DNA from: a virus
IMG/VR virus record: IMGVR_UViG_3300030107_004154
Span: 1 to 60,773 of that record
DNA: 60,773 nt
Reading direction: 5' to 3' (one strand)
The notes under the pieces were generated by a model. That model was not told where the DNA came from and did no database searches. It saw only the letters and a program-made list of their open reading frames with translations. Numbering within the stretch: position 1 is the stretch's first letter; each line of letters begins with the position of its first letter. The translations under genes and the position numbers were made by a program. This document shows positions 43,877 through 50,810 of this stretch, one piece after another.

Positions 43877-44473
43877 ATGGCTAATGTAAAAGAATTTCAA
43901 ATTAATCCACCTAACTTTCAGAAAGTACAACTGAAAGTCACAGGTTTAACACCGTTAATTCAGAATAAAATGAAGGAAACAGTGATACAAGAAATGGAAG
44001 ATGTTCGTGCGGGTAAGAAGACGAAAGTCAATGCCCAGAGAACAGCTATCGACCCTAAAAAAGAATATATCAAGTCTGCTTATAAGCAAGACGATGGTTC
44101 TTTTGGTTTTCCAGCATCTGCCTTTAAACAATGTGCAGTGCGTGCCGGTAAAGCCCTGGGCTTAGCTATGACTGACGCAAGAACATTATTCTTCGTGTTA
44201 CCAACTGCCCCTGACGGTGAGTGCGTGAGCATAAAGAGTAAGAAACCAGTCTTGCGTAAAGATCCAGTAAATGTAAAAACCGGAAAAGATCTAAGATTTA
44301 GACCGGAATTTAAAGACTGGAAAGCTGAATTATTAGTAAGTTATGACGCCGATAGAATTACTATTGAGCAAATAGCTAACTTACTTAACCATGGTGGTCA
44401 AACTGTTGGCGTAGGCGAATGGAGACCAGAAAAGAATGGTACGTTTGGTATGTTCCAAGTAGGAGCTAAATAA
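43877..44473 (+). CDS. Hypothetical protein, possible RAMP/Cas7-like fold
   Basis: This 198-aa protein contains LKVTGLTPLIQNKM near the N-terminus, FGFPASAFKQCAVRAGKALG in the middle and GVGEWRPEKNGTFGMFQV at the end. Such text is widespread in phage proteins of unknown role and recalls RAMP-type RNA-binding folds (Gly-rich C-terminal loop), but this is only a resemblance seen by eye. It starts after a good GGAGG site and overlaps the next gene's ATG. Confidence 0.6.
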   Translation: MANVKEFQINPPNFQKVQLKVTGLTPLIQNKMKETVIQEMEDVRAGKKTKVNAQRTAIDPKKEYIKSAYKQDDGSFGFPASAFKQCAVRAGKALGLAMTDARTLFFVLPTAPDGECVSIKSKKPVLRKDPVNVKTGKDLRFRPEFKDWKAELLVSYDADRITIEQIANLLNHGGQTVGVGEWRPEKNGTFGMFQVGAK

Positions 44474-44961
44474 TGCCACGCGGAAGAAAGCCAAAAGCTG
44501 ATATCAGAGATGAACTGCTAAAAATTCGAAAGAAATATGGCAGTCTCTCTGCTTCCGCAGTCGTTACAGAGGCTAAAAAGAAACGACATCCGTTACATCC
44601 CTTTTTTAACTGGGATGATACAGACGCAGCCAAGAAGTGGCGTTTGCATCAGGCAAACATGCTTATTGTGCGTGCGAAAATAACCTTCACAACACATGAA
44701 CAGCAAACTATTAAAGCTTTCATTAGTGTTGCAGATGAAGAGAATGGTAGAAATTTTGTTTACACTGCAGACGCAGTGCAAGACAAAGAACTTATGCTTC
44801 AACTATTCGATCAATTACATACACGTATTGAGAATATAGAAGCTCAACTAACTGCGTTAAGTTTACTTAAAGGTGCAACTGCTACTGCATTGAAAAATGC
44901 TAAAACACCTATTAAACGTAGAAAACAACAGCTACAACGCTTATTACCAGCAACTGGCTAA
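44473..44961 (+). CDS. Conserved phage hypothetical protein (HPLHPFFNWDD type)
   Basis: This 162-aa protein has the conserved block AVVTEAKKKRHPLHPFFNWD, followed by DAAKKWRLHQANMLI, seen in many phage proteins often annotated hypothetical, and a C-terminal coiled coil. It overlaps the upstream 198-aa gene by one base, and the two genes are likely to work together. Confidence 0.65.
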   Translation: MPRGRKPKADIRDELLKIRKKYGSLSASAVVTEAKKKRHPLHPFFNWDDTDAAKKWRLHQANMLIVRAKITFTTHEQQTIKAFISVADEENGRNFVYTADAVQDKELMLQLFDQLHTRIENIEAQLTALSLLKGATATALKNAKTPIKRRKQQLQRLLPATG

Positions 44962-45302
44962 ACACGGCAGTCAGCGTTGGGTTTGGGCGGTGCCGTATGG
45001 CGGCGTTTGGTCGCGTATGGTGAGGTTTATCAAGGCAGTTGAGGCGGCGAGAGGCGACTTTCGGTTGGGTGTGGAGAGGCGAGGAGCAGTATGGCAGTTG
45101 AGGCAGCGACAGGCAGTGTTGGGTATAGCGAGGTATGGTTTTTCAAGGCAGTTAAGGCATGGTTCGTTCGCGCATAGTACTGTTCGGTAGGTTTTGTCGA
45201 GGCAGTTTAGGCTCGTCACGGAGTGGCACGTCGATGTTTGGTGCGTTAAGGCAAGGCAACTAACTAAAGCTAGTATAAATTATATATTCCAAGGAGGTAA
45301 TT
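44962..45302 (+). repeat. GGCAGTT-NAGGC repeat region
   Basis: This 341-base gap has no convincing gene and is G-rich and T/G-rich unlike its AT-rich flanks. The unit GGCAGTTNAGGC starts at 45034, 45093, 45147 and 45201 (spacing 59, 54 and 54), with a degenerate GGCAGTC at 44966 and scattered GAGGC pieces between. It ends about 60 bases before the next start. An origin, an operator array or a non-coding RNA are possible. Confidence 0.65.
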
Positions 45303-45713
45303 ATGGGATTAGATCAATATGCTGGATTTGCTAACGTAGCAGATCTAGAAACAAAAGATAATAAGGTTGTGCCGATCATCAATAATGATGACGAAGACAA
45401 CCCTTATGTAACAGTTTACGATTGGCGTAAACACGCAAGGTTACAAGAGTTTATGGAAAAGCTCTGGCAAAGAAAAAACAATAAAGAAGATTTTAACTGT
45501 AAAAAAATGGATTTACAGAGAGAAGATATTTTAGAACTACAAAAACTTGTAGAAAATGACGACTTGCCTTTCTGTGGCGGTGGATTCTTTTGGGGACATC
45601 AGTTCCAAGAAGAATCTATGAGTGAGTATAAAGAACAAGACTTAAAGTTTTGTGAAGACGCACTCAAATGGTTAGCAGAAGGTAAAGAGGTTTGGTACGA
45701 GTGTTGGTGGTAA
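45303..45713 (+). CDS. Conserved phage protein, MGLDQYA family
   Basis: The 136-aa protein begins MGLDQYAGF and contains YDWRKHARLQEFMEKLW, LPFCGGGFFWG and the ending ALKWLAEGKEVWYECWW. Phage proteins with this frame of conserved Trp, Tyr and Gly residues are common, but their role is unknown. It has a strong AAGGAGG site. Confidence 0.7.
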   Translation: MGLDQYAGFANVADLETKDNKVVPIINNDDEDNPYVTVYDWRKHARLQEFMEKLWQRKNNKEDFNCKKMDLQREDILELQKLVENDDLPFCGGGFFWGHQFQEESMSEYKEQDLKFCEDALKWLAEGKEVWYECWW

Positions 45714-45728
45714 ATTTAGGAGGTAATT

Positions 45729-46748
45729 ATGAAAGATACTATAACTTGTGATATATCAGAGTTAAAGAATCACATTAAAGCTTGTATAGCAAGTGAAACG
45801 ACACCGATGATTTGGGGCGCCCCAGGCGTAGGAAAATCTGAGGTTGTACAACAAGTAGCAGATGAGCAAGGAGTTGCTTTAATTGATTTCCGTGCAAATC
45901 TGTTTGATCCTGTGGATGTAAGAGGTATACCTTTTCTCCATCAGAAAGATATAGATTCGCCGAAACAGACAGGCTGGGCAGTCCCAGATGTATTTCCAAG
46001 AGTAGAAAGAGACGGGGACCGTGGTATCTTGTTCATAGATGAGATAACAACAGCCCCTACTGCAACACAGAACTCTTTCTTACAACTGTTAATAAAACCT
46101 TTTAAAATAGGTGATTATAAATTGCCTCCAGGTTGGAGAACAGTTTGTGCTGGTAACAGAATGACCGATGGAGCTGCTGTATATCAAATGCCTGCAACAG
46201 TTAAAGATAGAGTTATGCATTACACTTTAACCCCTACTTTAGACGCTTGGTGTAACTGGGCATTTAAATCTAATATCCATCCAGATATTATTAGTTTCAT
46301 TAGATACAGACCTAATCTTTTATTAGACCTGAGAAAAGATGAAGCTAATCCATCCCCAAGAACTTGGGCGTTATTAAGCAAAACACTACCTAAGTTAACC
46401 CCTGATCTTATTATGTCGGGTGTAACTGCTGCTGTTGGTGAAGGTGCTGCCGGTGAGTTTATAACTTTTAGGCAGATTGCTAATAAGTTACCTAATTTAG
46501 ATACACTTATAGCTAACCCTACTACTTATGTTAAGGACGACAATCCAGCATTATTATATGCTTTGTCAGTAGGTCTAGCATCTAGAGCAGACCAAAATAC
46601 AATGGCAAATATCATGGAAATAGCTAAAAAGATACCAATAGAGTACCAGGTTGTGCTTGTTAAAGGTGCTTTAGCTAAAGATAGACAATTGTTACAGCAT
46701 AATGATGTTGTTACTTGGTCGCAAAAGAACCAAAACGTAGTAATGTAA
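45729..46748 (+). CDS. MoxR-family AAA+ ATPase
   Basis: This 339-aa protein has Walker A GAPGVGKSE (about 28-36) and Walker B GILFIDEIT (about 98-106), then the sensor region LPPGWRTVCAGNRMTD. MoxR ATPases act as chaperones for the insertion of metal or for the remodelling of VWA partner proteins. A VWA/peptidase protein follows two genes downstream, so the pair probably forms one machine. Confidence 0.88.
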   Translation: MKDTITCDISELKNHIKACIASETTPMIWGAPGVGKSEVVQQVADEQGVALIDFRANLFDPVDVRGIPFLHQKDIDSPKQTGWAVPDVFPRVERDGDRGILFIDEITTAPTATQNSFLQLLIKPFKIGDYKLPPGWRTVCAGNRMTDGAAVYQMPATVKDRVMHYTLTPTLDAWCNWAFKSNIHPDIISFIRYRPNLLLDLRKDEANPSPRTWALLSKTLPKLTPDLIMSGVTAAVGEGAAGEFITFRQIANKLPNLDTLIANPTTYVKDDNPALLYALSVGLASRADQNTMANIMEIAKKIPIEYQVVLVKGALAKDRQLLQHNDVVTWSQKNQNVVM

Positions 46749-46761
46749 CAAAGGAGGAATA

Positions 46762-47439
46762 ATGAAAACAGTTAGATTATCACAAACGTTAAAACATGAC
46801 ATTTTACAAACTGCTGAAGAAAAGTTTCGAAATGTTAACCCAAGAAAATCATATCCAGAAAAAGGACTAGATGTGCTGGAAAGCCATGGAGTAACTCAAA
46901 AGATTGAAAAAACTAGAGCACAGTTTAAAGAGATTTGGGACATGGATATGCCTTTGAAAACCATTGATAAGATTAAGATTAAAGCAGAAGGCATAGAAAC
47001 CATAGATGATGAAGGTCACCCCAGTGAACCAGAATCTAGAGCTTATACTCTTTCAATACCAGAAATGGAAGTGCCCTCTTTTATCTGTAGTGATTCTTAT
47101 TATGATACAGCTTTAAAAGTTAAAGTAGAGCCAGATGATCTTGTATTTTCTGAGTGTTATCAAATAGAGGTCTACAATGAAAATCTTGAAAAACAGATGA
47201 GAAAACAGAGAATGGAATTAGATATTACTTTAGATAAATTTCCAACGTTAAATCAATTGCTTAAAGCTGCACCTTGGATATCTAAACTCGTGCCACCTGA
47301 AAGGATCCAAAAAATGCACGAAAAAGATGATCGCAAAAGAAAGCAGCAAGAACAGCAAGAAATAGCTGAAACTGAATTATCTAATCTAAAAAACACTGTC
47401 CTTTCTGATTCTTTATTAGGTGGTACTAGTAATGAATAA
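46762..47439 (+). CDS. Nmad5-like protein between MoxR and VWA genes
   Basis: This 225-aa protein opens with MKTVRLSQTLKHDILQTAEE, which resembles the phage nucleotide-modification-associated domain 5 family, and has a charged coiled C-terminus (RKRKQQEQQEIAETELSNLK). The family assignment is from memory and uncertain. The gene starts 13 bases after the MoxR stop with a GGAGG site. Confidence 0.55.
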   Translation: MKTVRLSQTLKHDILQTAEEKFRNVNPRKSYPEKGLDVLESHGVTQKIEKTRAQFKEIWDMDMPLKTIDKIKIKAEGIETIDDEGHPSEPESRAYTLSIPEMEVPSFICSDSYYDTALKVKVEPDDLVFSECYQIEVYNENLEKQMRKQRMELDITLDKFPTLNQLLKAAPWISKLVPPERIQKMHEKDDRKRKQQEQQEIAETELSNLKNTVLSDSLLGGTSNE

Positions 47440-47629
47440 ATATGAATTCTATAACGACACCATAATGTTTTGGAGAAGTGGGAGAATGATTGTCGAAGTC
47501 AGATCTATTGGTCACAAATGGGTATGGCTTCGACATAATCCACGTAAAAACTTTCGTAAAATCCCTAGAGCCCACTGGGATAGGATAACAAAAGGTAAAC
47601 AATTTAAGGAGATAAAAAATGAATCCTGA
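47432..47629 (+). CDS. Small basic protein between MoxR-operon genes
   Basis: A 65-aa protein starting at the ATG at 47432, with AGGTGG upstream. It has Trp/Arg/Lys-rich beta segments (MIVEVRSIGHKWVWLRH) and no recognised family. It overlaps both neighbours and so belongs to the MoxR-VWA operon. Confidence 0.6.
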   Translation: MNKYEFYNDTIMFWRSGRMIVEVRSIGHKWVWLRHNPRKNFRKIPRAHWDRITKGKQFKEIKNES

Positions 47630-48752
47630 GTTAGTTAAAGCACGTGCTGCATTAATAACAGACCAACCGTTCTTTGGTACCCTTATGCTTAAACTTAAGG
47701 TAAAAGAATGGGAAGATTCTACAGGAGCCACTGACGGTGTTAATCTATTTTATAACCTAAAATGGTTTCTAAAACTGCCGTACAATGCACGTCTAGGCTT
47801 TTTAGCCCATGAAATTATGCATATTGTTGGTTTACATCCTAGTAGAAGAGGAGAAAGACATCCTAGGAAATGGAATGTTGCTTGCGACTACGCTATTAAT
47901 AATTATCTTATTAAACAAGGGTTTATATTGCCAGATGGCGGACTAGTTGACGATCAGTACGACGACATGAGTGCCGAAGAAATCTATGAACTACTACCGG
48001 AACCTCCTTCGGGCTGGGACTCAGTTAGTATGGATTTTGGTGGTTGTGGCGGCGTACTTGATCACCCTGGTTTAGATGGTACAGATGGTACCTTTAAAAC
48101 AGTGGAATCTGAATTACGTACTGCAATTGCCCAATCAGCTGAAGCTGCAAAGATGAGTGGTAATTTACCTGGAGCTTTAAAAGACTTTATAGACCAGGCT
48201 CTTGAGCCTCAAGTTGATTGGAGAACCGTGCTTGCTAGATTTTTAACAGCTAATAATAAGAATGACTATAGCTGGCTTAAAGCAAATAGACGTTTTATAG
48301 GCAACGGATTATATCTACCATCTCTGTATAGCACTGGACTTGAAGAGATTGTAATTGCTGTAGATACCTCAGGATCTGTTTCCAATGAGGAATTAGAACA
48401 ATTTACTGGAGAAACTTCTGCAATTTTAAGAGAGTTAAACCCTGAAAAAATACAATTTTTACAGTGTGATACAGAAGTATGTGCAACCGATGAGTACACT
48501 AAAGATAATTTACCTTTAGAAGTTACTTATGAAGGAAGAGGCGGAACCTGTTTCTATCCAGTAATTAATCATATCAACGAGCATTTTCCTAATATACGTG
48601 CATTAGTATATTTGACAGATTTAGGTGTAAGTTATAATGATTTCGGGGAAGCGCCTGATTATCCAGTACTATGGGTAAGCACACACCCCGCAGATCACTT
48701 AGAAGAAGGAGTACCATATGGAGAAGTCATCCAAATGCAAAAACATAGCTAA
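47619..48752 (+). CDS. VWA-like protein with N-terminal metallopeptidase motif (DUF2201 type)
   Basis: This 377-aa protein has HEIMH near residue 65 with downstream Asp/His-rich text (NVACDYAINNYLI), typical of the DUF2201 N-terminal metallopeptidase-like domain. The C-terminal half has a VWA domain with MIDAS motif DTSGS (about 249-253) and a later FLQCDTEV strand. It would be the partner of the MoxR ATPase. Its role in the phage is unknown. Confidence 0.85.
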   Translation: MNPELVKARAALITDQPFFGTLMLKLKVKEWEDSTGATDGVNLFYNLKWFLKLPYNARLGFLAHEIMHIVGLHPSRRGERHPRKWNVACDYAINNYLIKQGFILPDGGLVDDQYDDMSAEEIYELLPEPPSGWDSVSMDFGGCGGVLDHPGLDGTDGTFKTVESELRTAIAQSAEAAKMSGNLPGALKDFIDQALEPQVDWRTVLARFLTANNKNDYSWLKANRRFIGNGLYLPSLYSTGLEEIVIAVDTSGSVSNEELEQFTGETSAILRELNPEKIQFLQCDTEVCATDEYTKDNLPLEVTYEGRGGTCFYPVINHINEHFPNIRALVYLTDLGVSYNDFGEAPDYPVLWVSTHPADHLEEGVPYGEVIQMQKHS

Positions 48753-48897
48753 AGAGTATGCCCAATCTTTATTAGTTGGGACGTTTGTACTCTTTGTGCT
48801 ATTCGGAATTGCCACAAGTGTGCAATTTTCATTAATTTTACTGGGTGTAGGTGTTGGCCTAGGCTCAATTTTATATTTACTATGGAGGTTAATATGA
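48718..48897 (+). CDS. Small two-TM membrane protein, 59 aa
   Basis: A 59-aa frame that starts inside the end of the VWA gene with AGAAGGAG upstream. Two TM helices (LLVGTFVLFVLFGIATSV, SLILLGVGVGLGSILYLLW). Its stop overlaps the next gene start. Confidence 0.6.
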   Translation: MEKSSKCKNIAKEYAQSLLVGTFVLFVLFGIATSVQFSLILLGVGVGLGSILYLLWRLI

Positions 48898-49043
48898 CAA
48901 CAACTGTAAATGCAATTACCACTTTACTGTGGATTTTAATCGAAGCCATACAATTTGGTTATATGGCGTATTTAATGTGGAGGGAGCGAAATGTTAATGG
49001 TAGGCATACTGTCCGCGCTAGGTCTGCTTTTGCTAGCGCTTAA
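48894..49043 (+). CDS. Small one-TM membrane protein, 49 aa
   Basis: A 49-aa frame overlapping the previous stop (ATGA), with GGAGG 7 bases upstream. One TM helix (TTLLWILIEAIQFGYMAYLM) and a basic tail. The last 53 bases overlap the next gene in another frame, so confidence is moderate. Confidence 0.5.
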   Translation: MTTTVNAITTLLWILIEAIQFGYMAYLMWRERNVNGRHTVRARSAFASA

Positions 49044-49308
49044 AGCTGGTGGACGTAAAGCTATTGGACAAGATATTTTTGTAGATGTTCTTATAACAGT
49101 TACATTGATGATCTGTTTTTATGGAACTTTTAGCGGCATGGCTGCTGCTATGGTAGGAGGCCTGGTTGCTTCTGTTGTCTTATTTATTATGAAAAAGACA
49201 ATGACTCATGAAAAACTAATTTTTCAAAATGATCCTATAAAAACACCTATAGCAAAAATTCCTAGACTAAAAGTAAAATGGAAGACTGTTAAACCAAACT
49301 GGCAGTAA
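48991..49308 (+). CDS. Membrane protein with three or four TM helices
   Basis: This 105-aa protein has three hydrophobic helices (MLMVGILSALGLLLLALKAG; VLITVTLMICFYGTFSGMAA; MVGGLVASVVLFIM) and a Lys-rich soluble tail. It follows two other small membrane genes, forming a membrane-gene cluster of unknown role. Confidence 0.65.
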   Translation: MLMVGILSALGLLLLALKAGGRKAIGQDIFVDVLITVTLMICFYGTFSGMAAAMVGGLVASVVLFIMKKTMTHEKLIFQNDPIKTPIAKIPRLKVKWKTVKPNWQ

Positions 49309-49331
49309 AATGCTAAAATAAGGAGATAAAC

Positions 49332-49535
49332 ATGGGGAGGCTATTTGTGAAAGACGATACCGAACAATGGAAATATAATATCAATTGGTCTTGGGTAGCG
49401 AACCGAGATGACTGGTTCTATGCCGTCAATGACGAACGCAGAAGATACGATGAAAAAATTATGACTCAAGAACAAGCCTATGCAAAATTCGAAGAGTATT
49501 ATCCAAAGGAGGACTTTGAGAATGGGAAGACTTAA
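49332..49535 (+). CDS. Small acidic protein
   Basis: This 67-aa protein has Trp/Tyr/Asp-rich text (NINWSWVANRDDWFYAVNDE) and a good AAGGAG site. No family recognised. It overlaps the next gene by 14 bases. Confidence 0.6.
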   Translation: MGRLFVKDDTEQWKYNINWSWVANRDDWFYAVNDERRRYDEKIMTQEQAYAKFEEYYPKEDFENGKT

Positions 49536-49737
49536 AAGTGCAATGTTTGACGTTGGCTATTTTGCTATAGAAAACGGTATAACTGCAGCCCAGGAAGAGT
49601 TTCATATGTCCGAGGGTGATATAAAAGCTTGTGTGCTCTTTACTTGCGCCTTTCAAGGTGAAGAAGAAGCTACACAAGAAGATGAATGGGATCAATTTGT
49701 CCAACAAGGTAACTGGGAAGAGCCCAAGTTACATTAA
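49522..49737 (+). CDS. Small acidic protein
   Basis: A 71-aa protein from the ATG at 49522, which has AAAGGAGG at the right distance. It is helical and acidic (FDVGYFAIENGITAAQEEFH), perhaps a small helix-turn-helix. Function unknown. Confidence 0.6.
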   Translation: MGRLKSAMFDVGYFAIENGITAAQEEFHMSEGDIKACVLFTCAFQGEEEATQEDEWDQFVQQGNWEEPKLH

Positions 49738-49869
49738 AAGTTTGGCTCTCTTGACGAAAAGCCATCCAACTGAGGTAAGACGCGTCAAAACCAGTTACAA
49801 CAACTGTGCCTACTGGCTAAATCGATGGAGATAGAGAGTCATTTGAACATGCCAAGGAGTGGCATTAGT
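49738..49869 (+). other. Structured 3' region without gene
   Basis: No gene is visible in these 132 bases. They hold inverted repeats TTGACG/CGTCAA (49751-49788) and TGCCA/TGGCA (about 49851-49865), ending in the strong terminator. It may be a 3' UTR or a small RNA. Confidence 0.4.
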
Positions 49870-49911
49870 ATAGCCCAAGATTCGGTGTCCCGGCTTGGGC
49901 TATGCGTTTTT
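49870..49911 (+). terminator. Strong terminator between convergent genes
   Basis: A perfect 10-base stem ATAGCCCAAG/CTTGGGCTAT with a T-run (49907-49911) on the plus strand. It may serve both directions, since the minus-strand gene ends at 49915. Confidence 0.85.
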
Positions 49912-49914
49912 AGA

Positions 49915-50325
49915 TTAGGATACGTATACCCACATCTCTAGTGTGCCAGTTGCAACGTCACCTGCTGGAGCTACTTCACAGATAATATCAATTGTATCAT
50001 CTGAAGAGTATTCCACAGGAGCTACGTCAGCATCCATTTCGTCAGCTGTACCACCTTGTCCACATGTTGAAGCAGCGATATACTTATCAGTATCTCCGCC
50101 ATCACCAACACCAAAGACTAGGCCAGTACCTGTATCGAGGTCACTAGATTTAATTTTTACGTCGTGGACTGTCTCACCTGCAAAAACATCAACCATTTTG
50201 TAGATGTCAGCAGCGTTAGGAGCCGCACTAACCGTAATTTTAGCGTATCTCACACCAACTGTTCCGCCAGGGAACGGCTTAAATGATTGATGTCCGCTTA
50301 CTTGATCACTTGTAAAAGTTGCCAT
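49915..50325 (-). CDS. Virion decoration-like protein inside the early region
   Basis: This 136-aa protein has no signal peptide and is rich in Gly, Asp, Thr and beta-type residues (GGTVGVRYAKITVSAAPNAA, TIDIICEVAPAGDVATGTLE), resembling small head-decoration or tail proteins. It is the only minus-strand gene inside the early block, bordered by a terminator and by a divergent promoter region with an inverted repeat. It may be a recently inserted virion gene with its own promoter. Function inferred from composition. Confidence 0.55.
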   Translation of the reverse strand: MATFTSDQVSGHQSFKPFPGGTVGVRYAKITVSAAPNAADIYKMVDVFAGETVHDVKIKSSDLDTGTGLVFGVGDGGDTDKYIAASTCGQGGTADEMDADVAPVEYSSDDTIDIICEVAPAGDVATGTLEMWVYVS

Positions 50326-50345
50326 AGTAATTTCTCCAGTTTGTT

Positions 50346-50401
50346 ATGTTACCCATAATTGGTGTAACATATTCCCTTATAAAGACATTTTTAAGAATGT
50401 C
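50346..50401. promoter_or_regulatory. Divergent promoter region with operator-like repeats
   Basis: The perfect inverted repeat ATGTTAC/GTAACAT (50346-50370) and the hairpin GACATT/AATGTC (50384-50401) lie between the minus-strand virion-like gene and the next plus-strand genes. A repressor site is possible. Confidence 0.5.
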
Positions 50402-50424
50402 AAATTTAATTAAGGAGTAATTAA

Positions 50425-50637
50425 ATGCCACCATCACATGTATACGTAAAGCGGAATCCAATTCATCCGTATACTTATAACAACCCAGACGATTTACCAT
50501 ATATTCAGTGGAAATTTGTACGTATATCTGTGGCTTATGGAATGTATACCAGTAAGCAAATAGGTTGGGAGCGAGCGAAACGAGAAGAATACGAGCAGTG
50601 GTGCAAACAAATGGAAGAACTTAAGGAGAAGAAATGA
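50425..50637 (+). CDS. Small early protein
   Basis: This 70-aa protein is basic and Tyr/Pro-rich (VYVKRNPIHPYTYNNPDD) with a helical, charged end. It has an AAGGAG site and is followed by another small gene with the ATGA overlap. No family recognised. Confidence 0.6.
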   Translation: MPPSHVYVKRNPIHPYTYNNPDDLPYIQWKFVRISVAYGMYTSKQIGWERAKREEYEQWCKQMEELKEKK

Positions 50638-50810
50638 AAGAAGTAACAAGCAATGATGCGATTGAACTTATAAATGATCTTATACATCAATATTATAATG
50701 ACCCTGCTTATATTGCAGCATGGGAAAGAGTTCAAGAACTAGCAAAAAAGGGCCAAGTTGCAGAGAAGTATGTAAAAGAATGGAGTAAAAATGCAAAAGA
50801 TTTATCTTGA
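50634..50810 (+). CDS. Small helical protein before the polymerase gene
   Basis: A 58-aa frame with a GGAGAAG ribosome site and ATGA overlap with the previous gene. It is helical and charged (NDAIELINDLIHQYYNDPAY). It overlaps the polymerase start by 20 bases, so it is in the replication operon. Function unknown. Confidence 0.6.
   Translation: MKEVTSNDAIELINDLIHQYYNDPAYIAAWERVQELAKKGQVAEKYVKEWSKNAKDLS

Noticed and set aside
44897-45190. Open frames in the G-rich repeat field
   Set aside because: They overlap the GGCAGTT repeats, lack ribosome sites and have low-complexity Arg/Gly text.
44962-45302. CRISPR-like array
   Set aside because: Only about 12 bases are shared, with no conserved palindromic repeat, and the spacers are repeats themselves; no cas genes are near.
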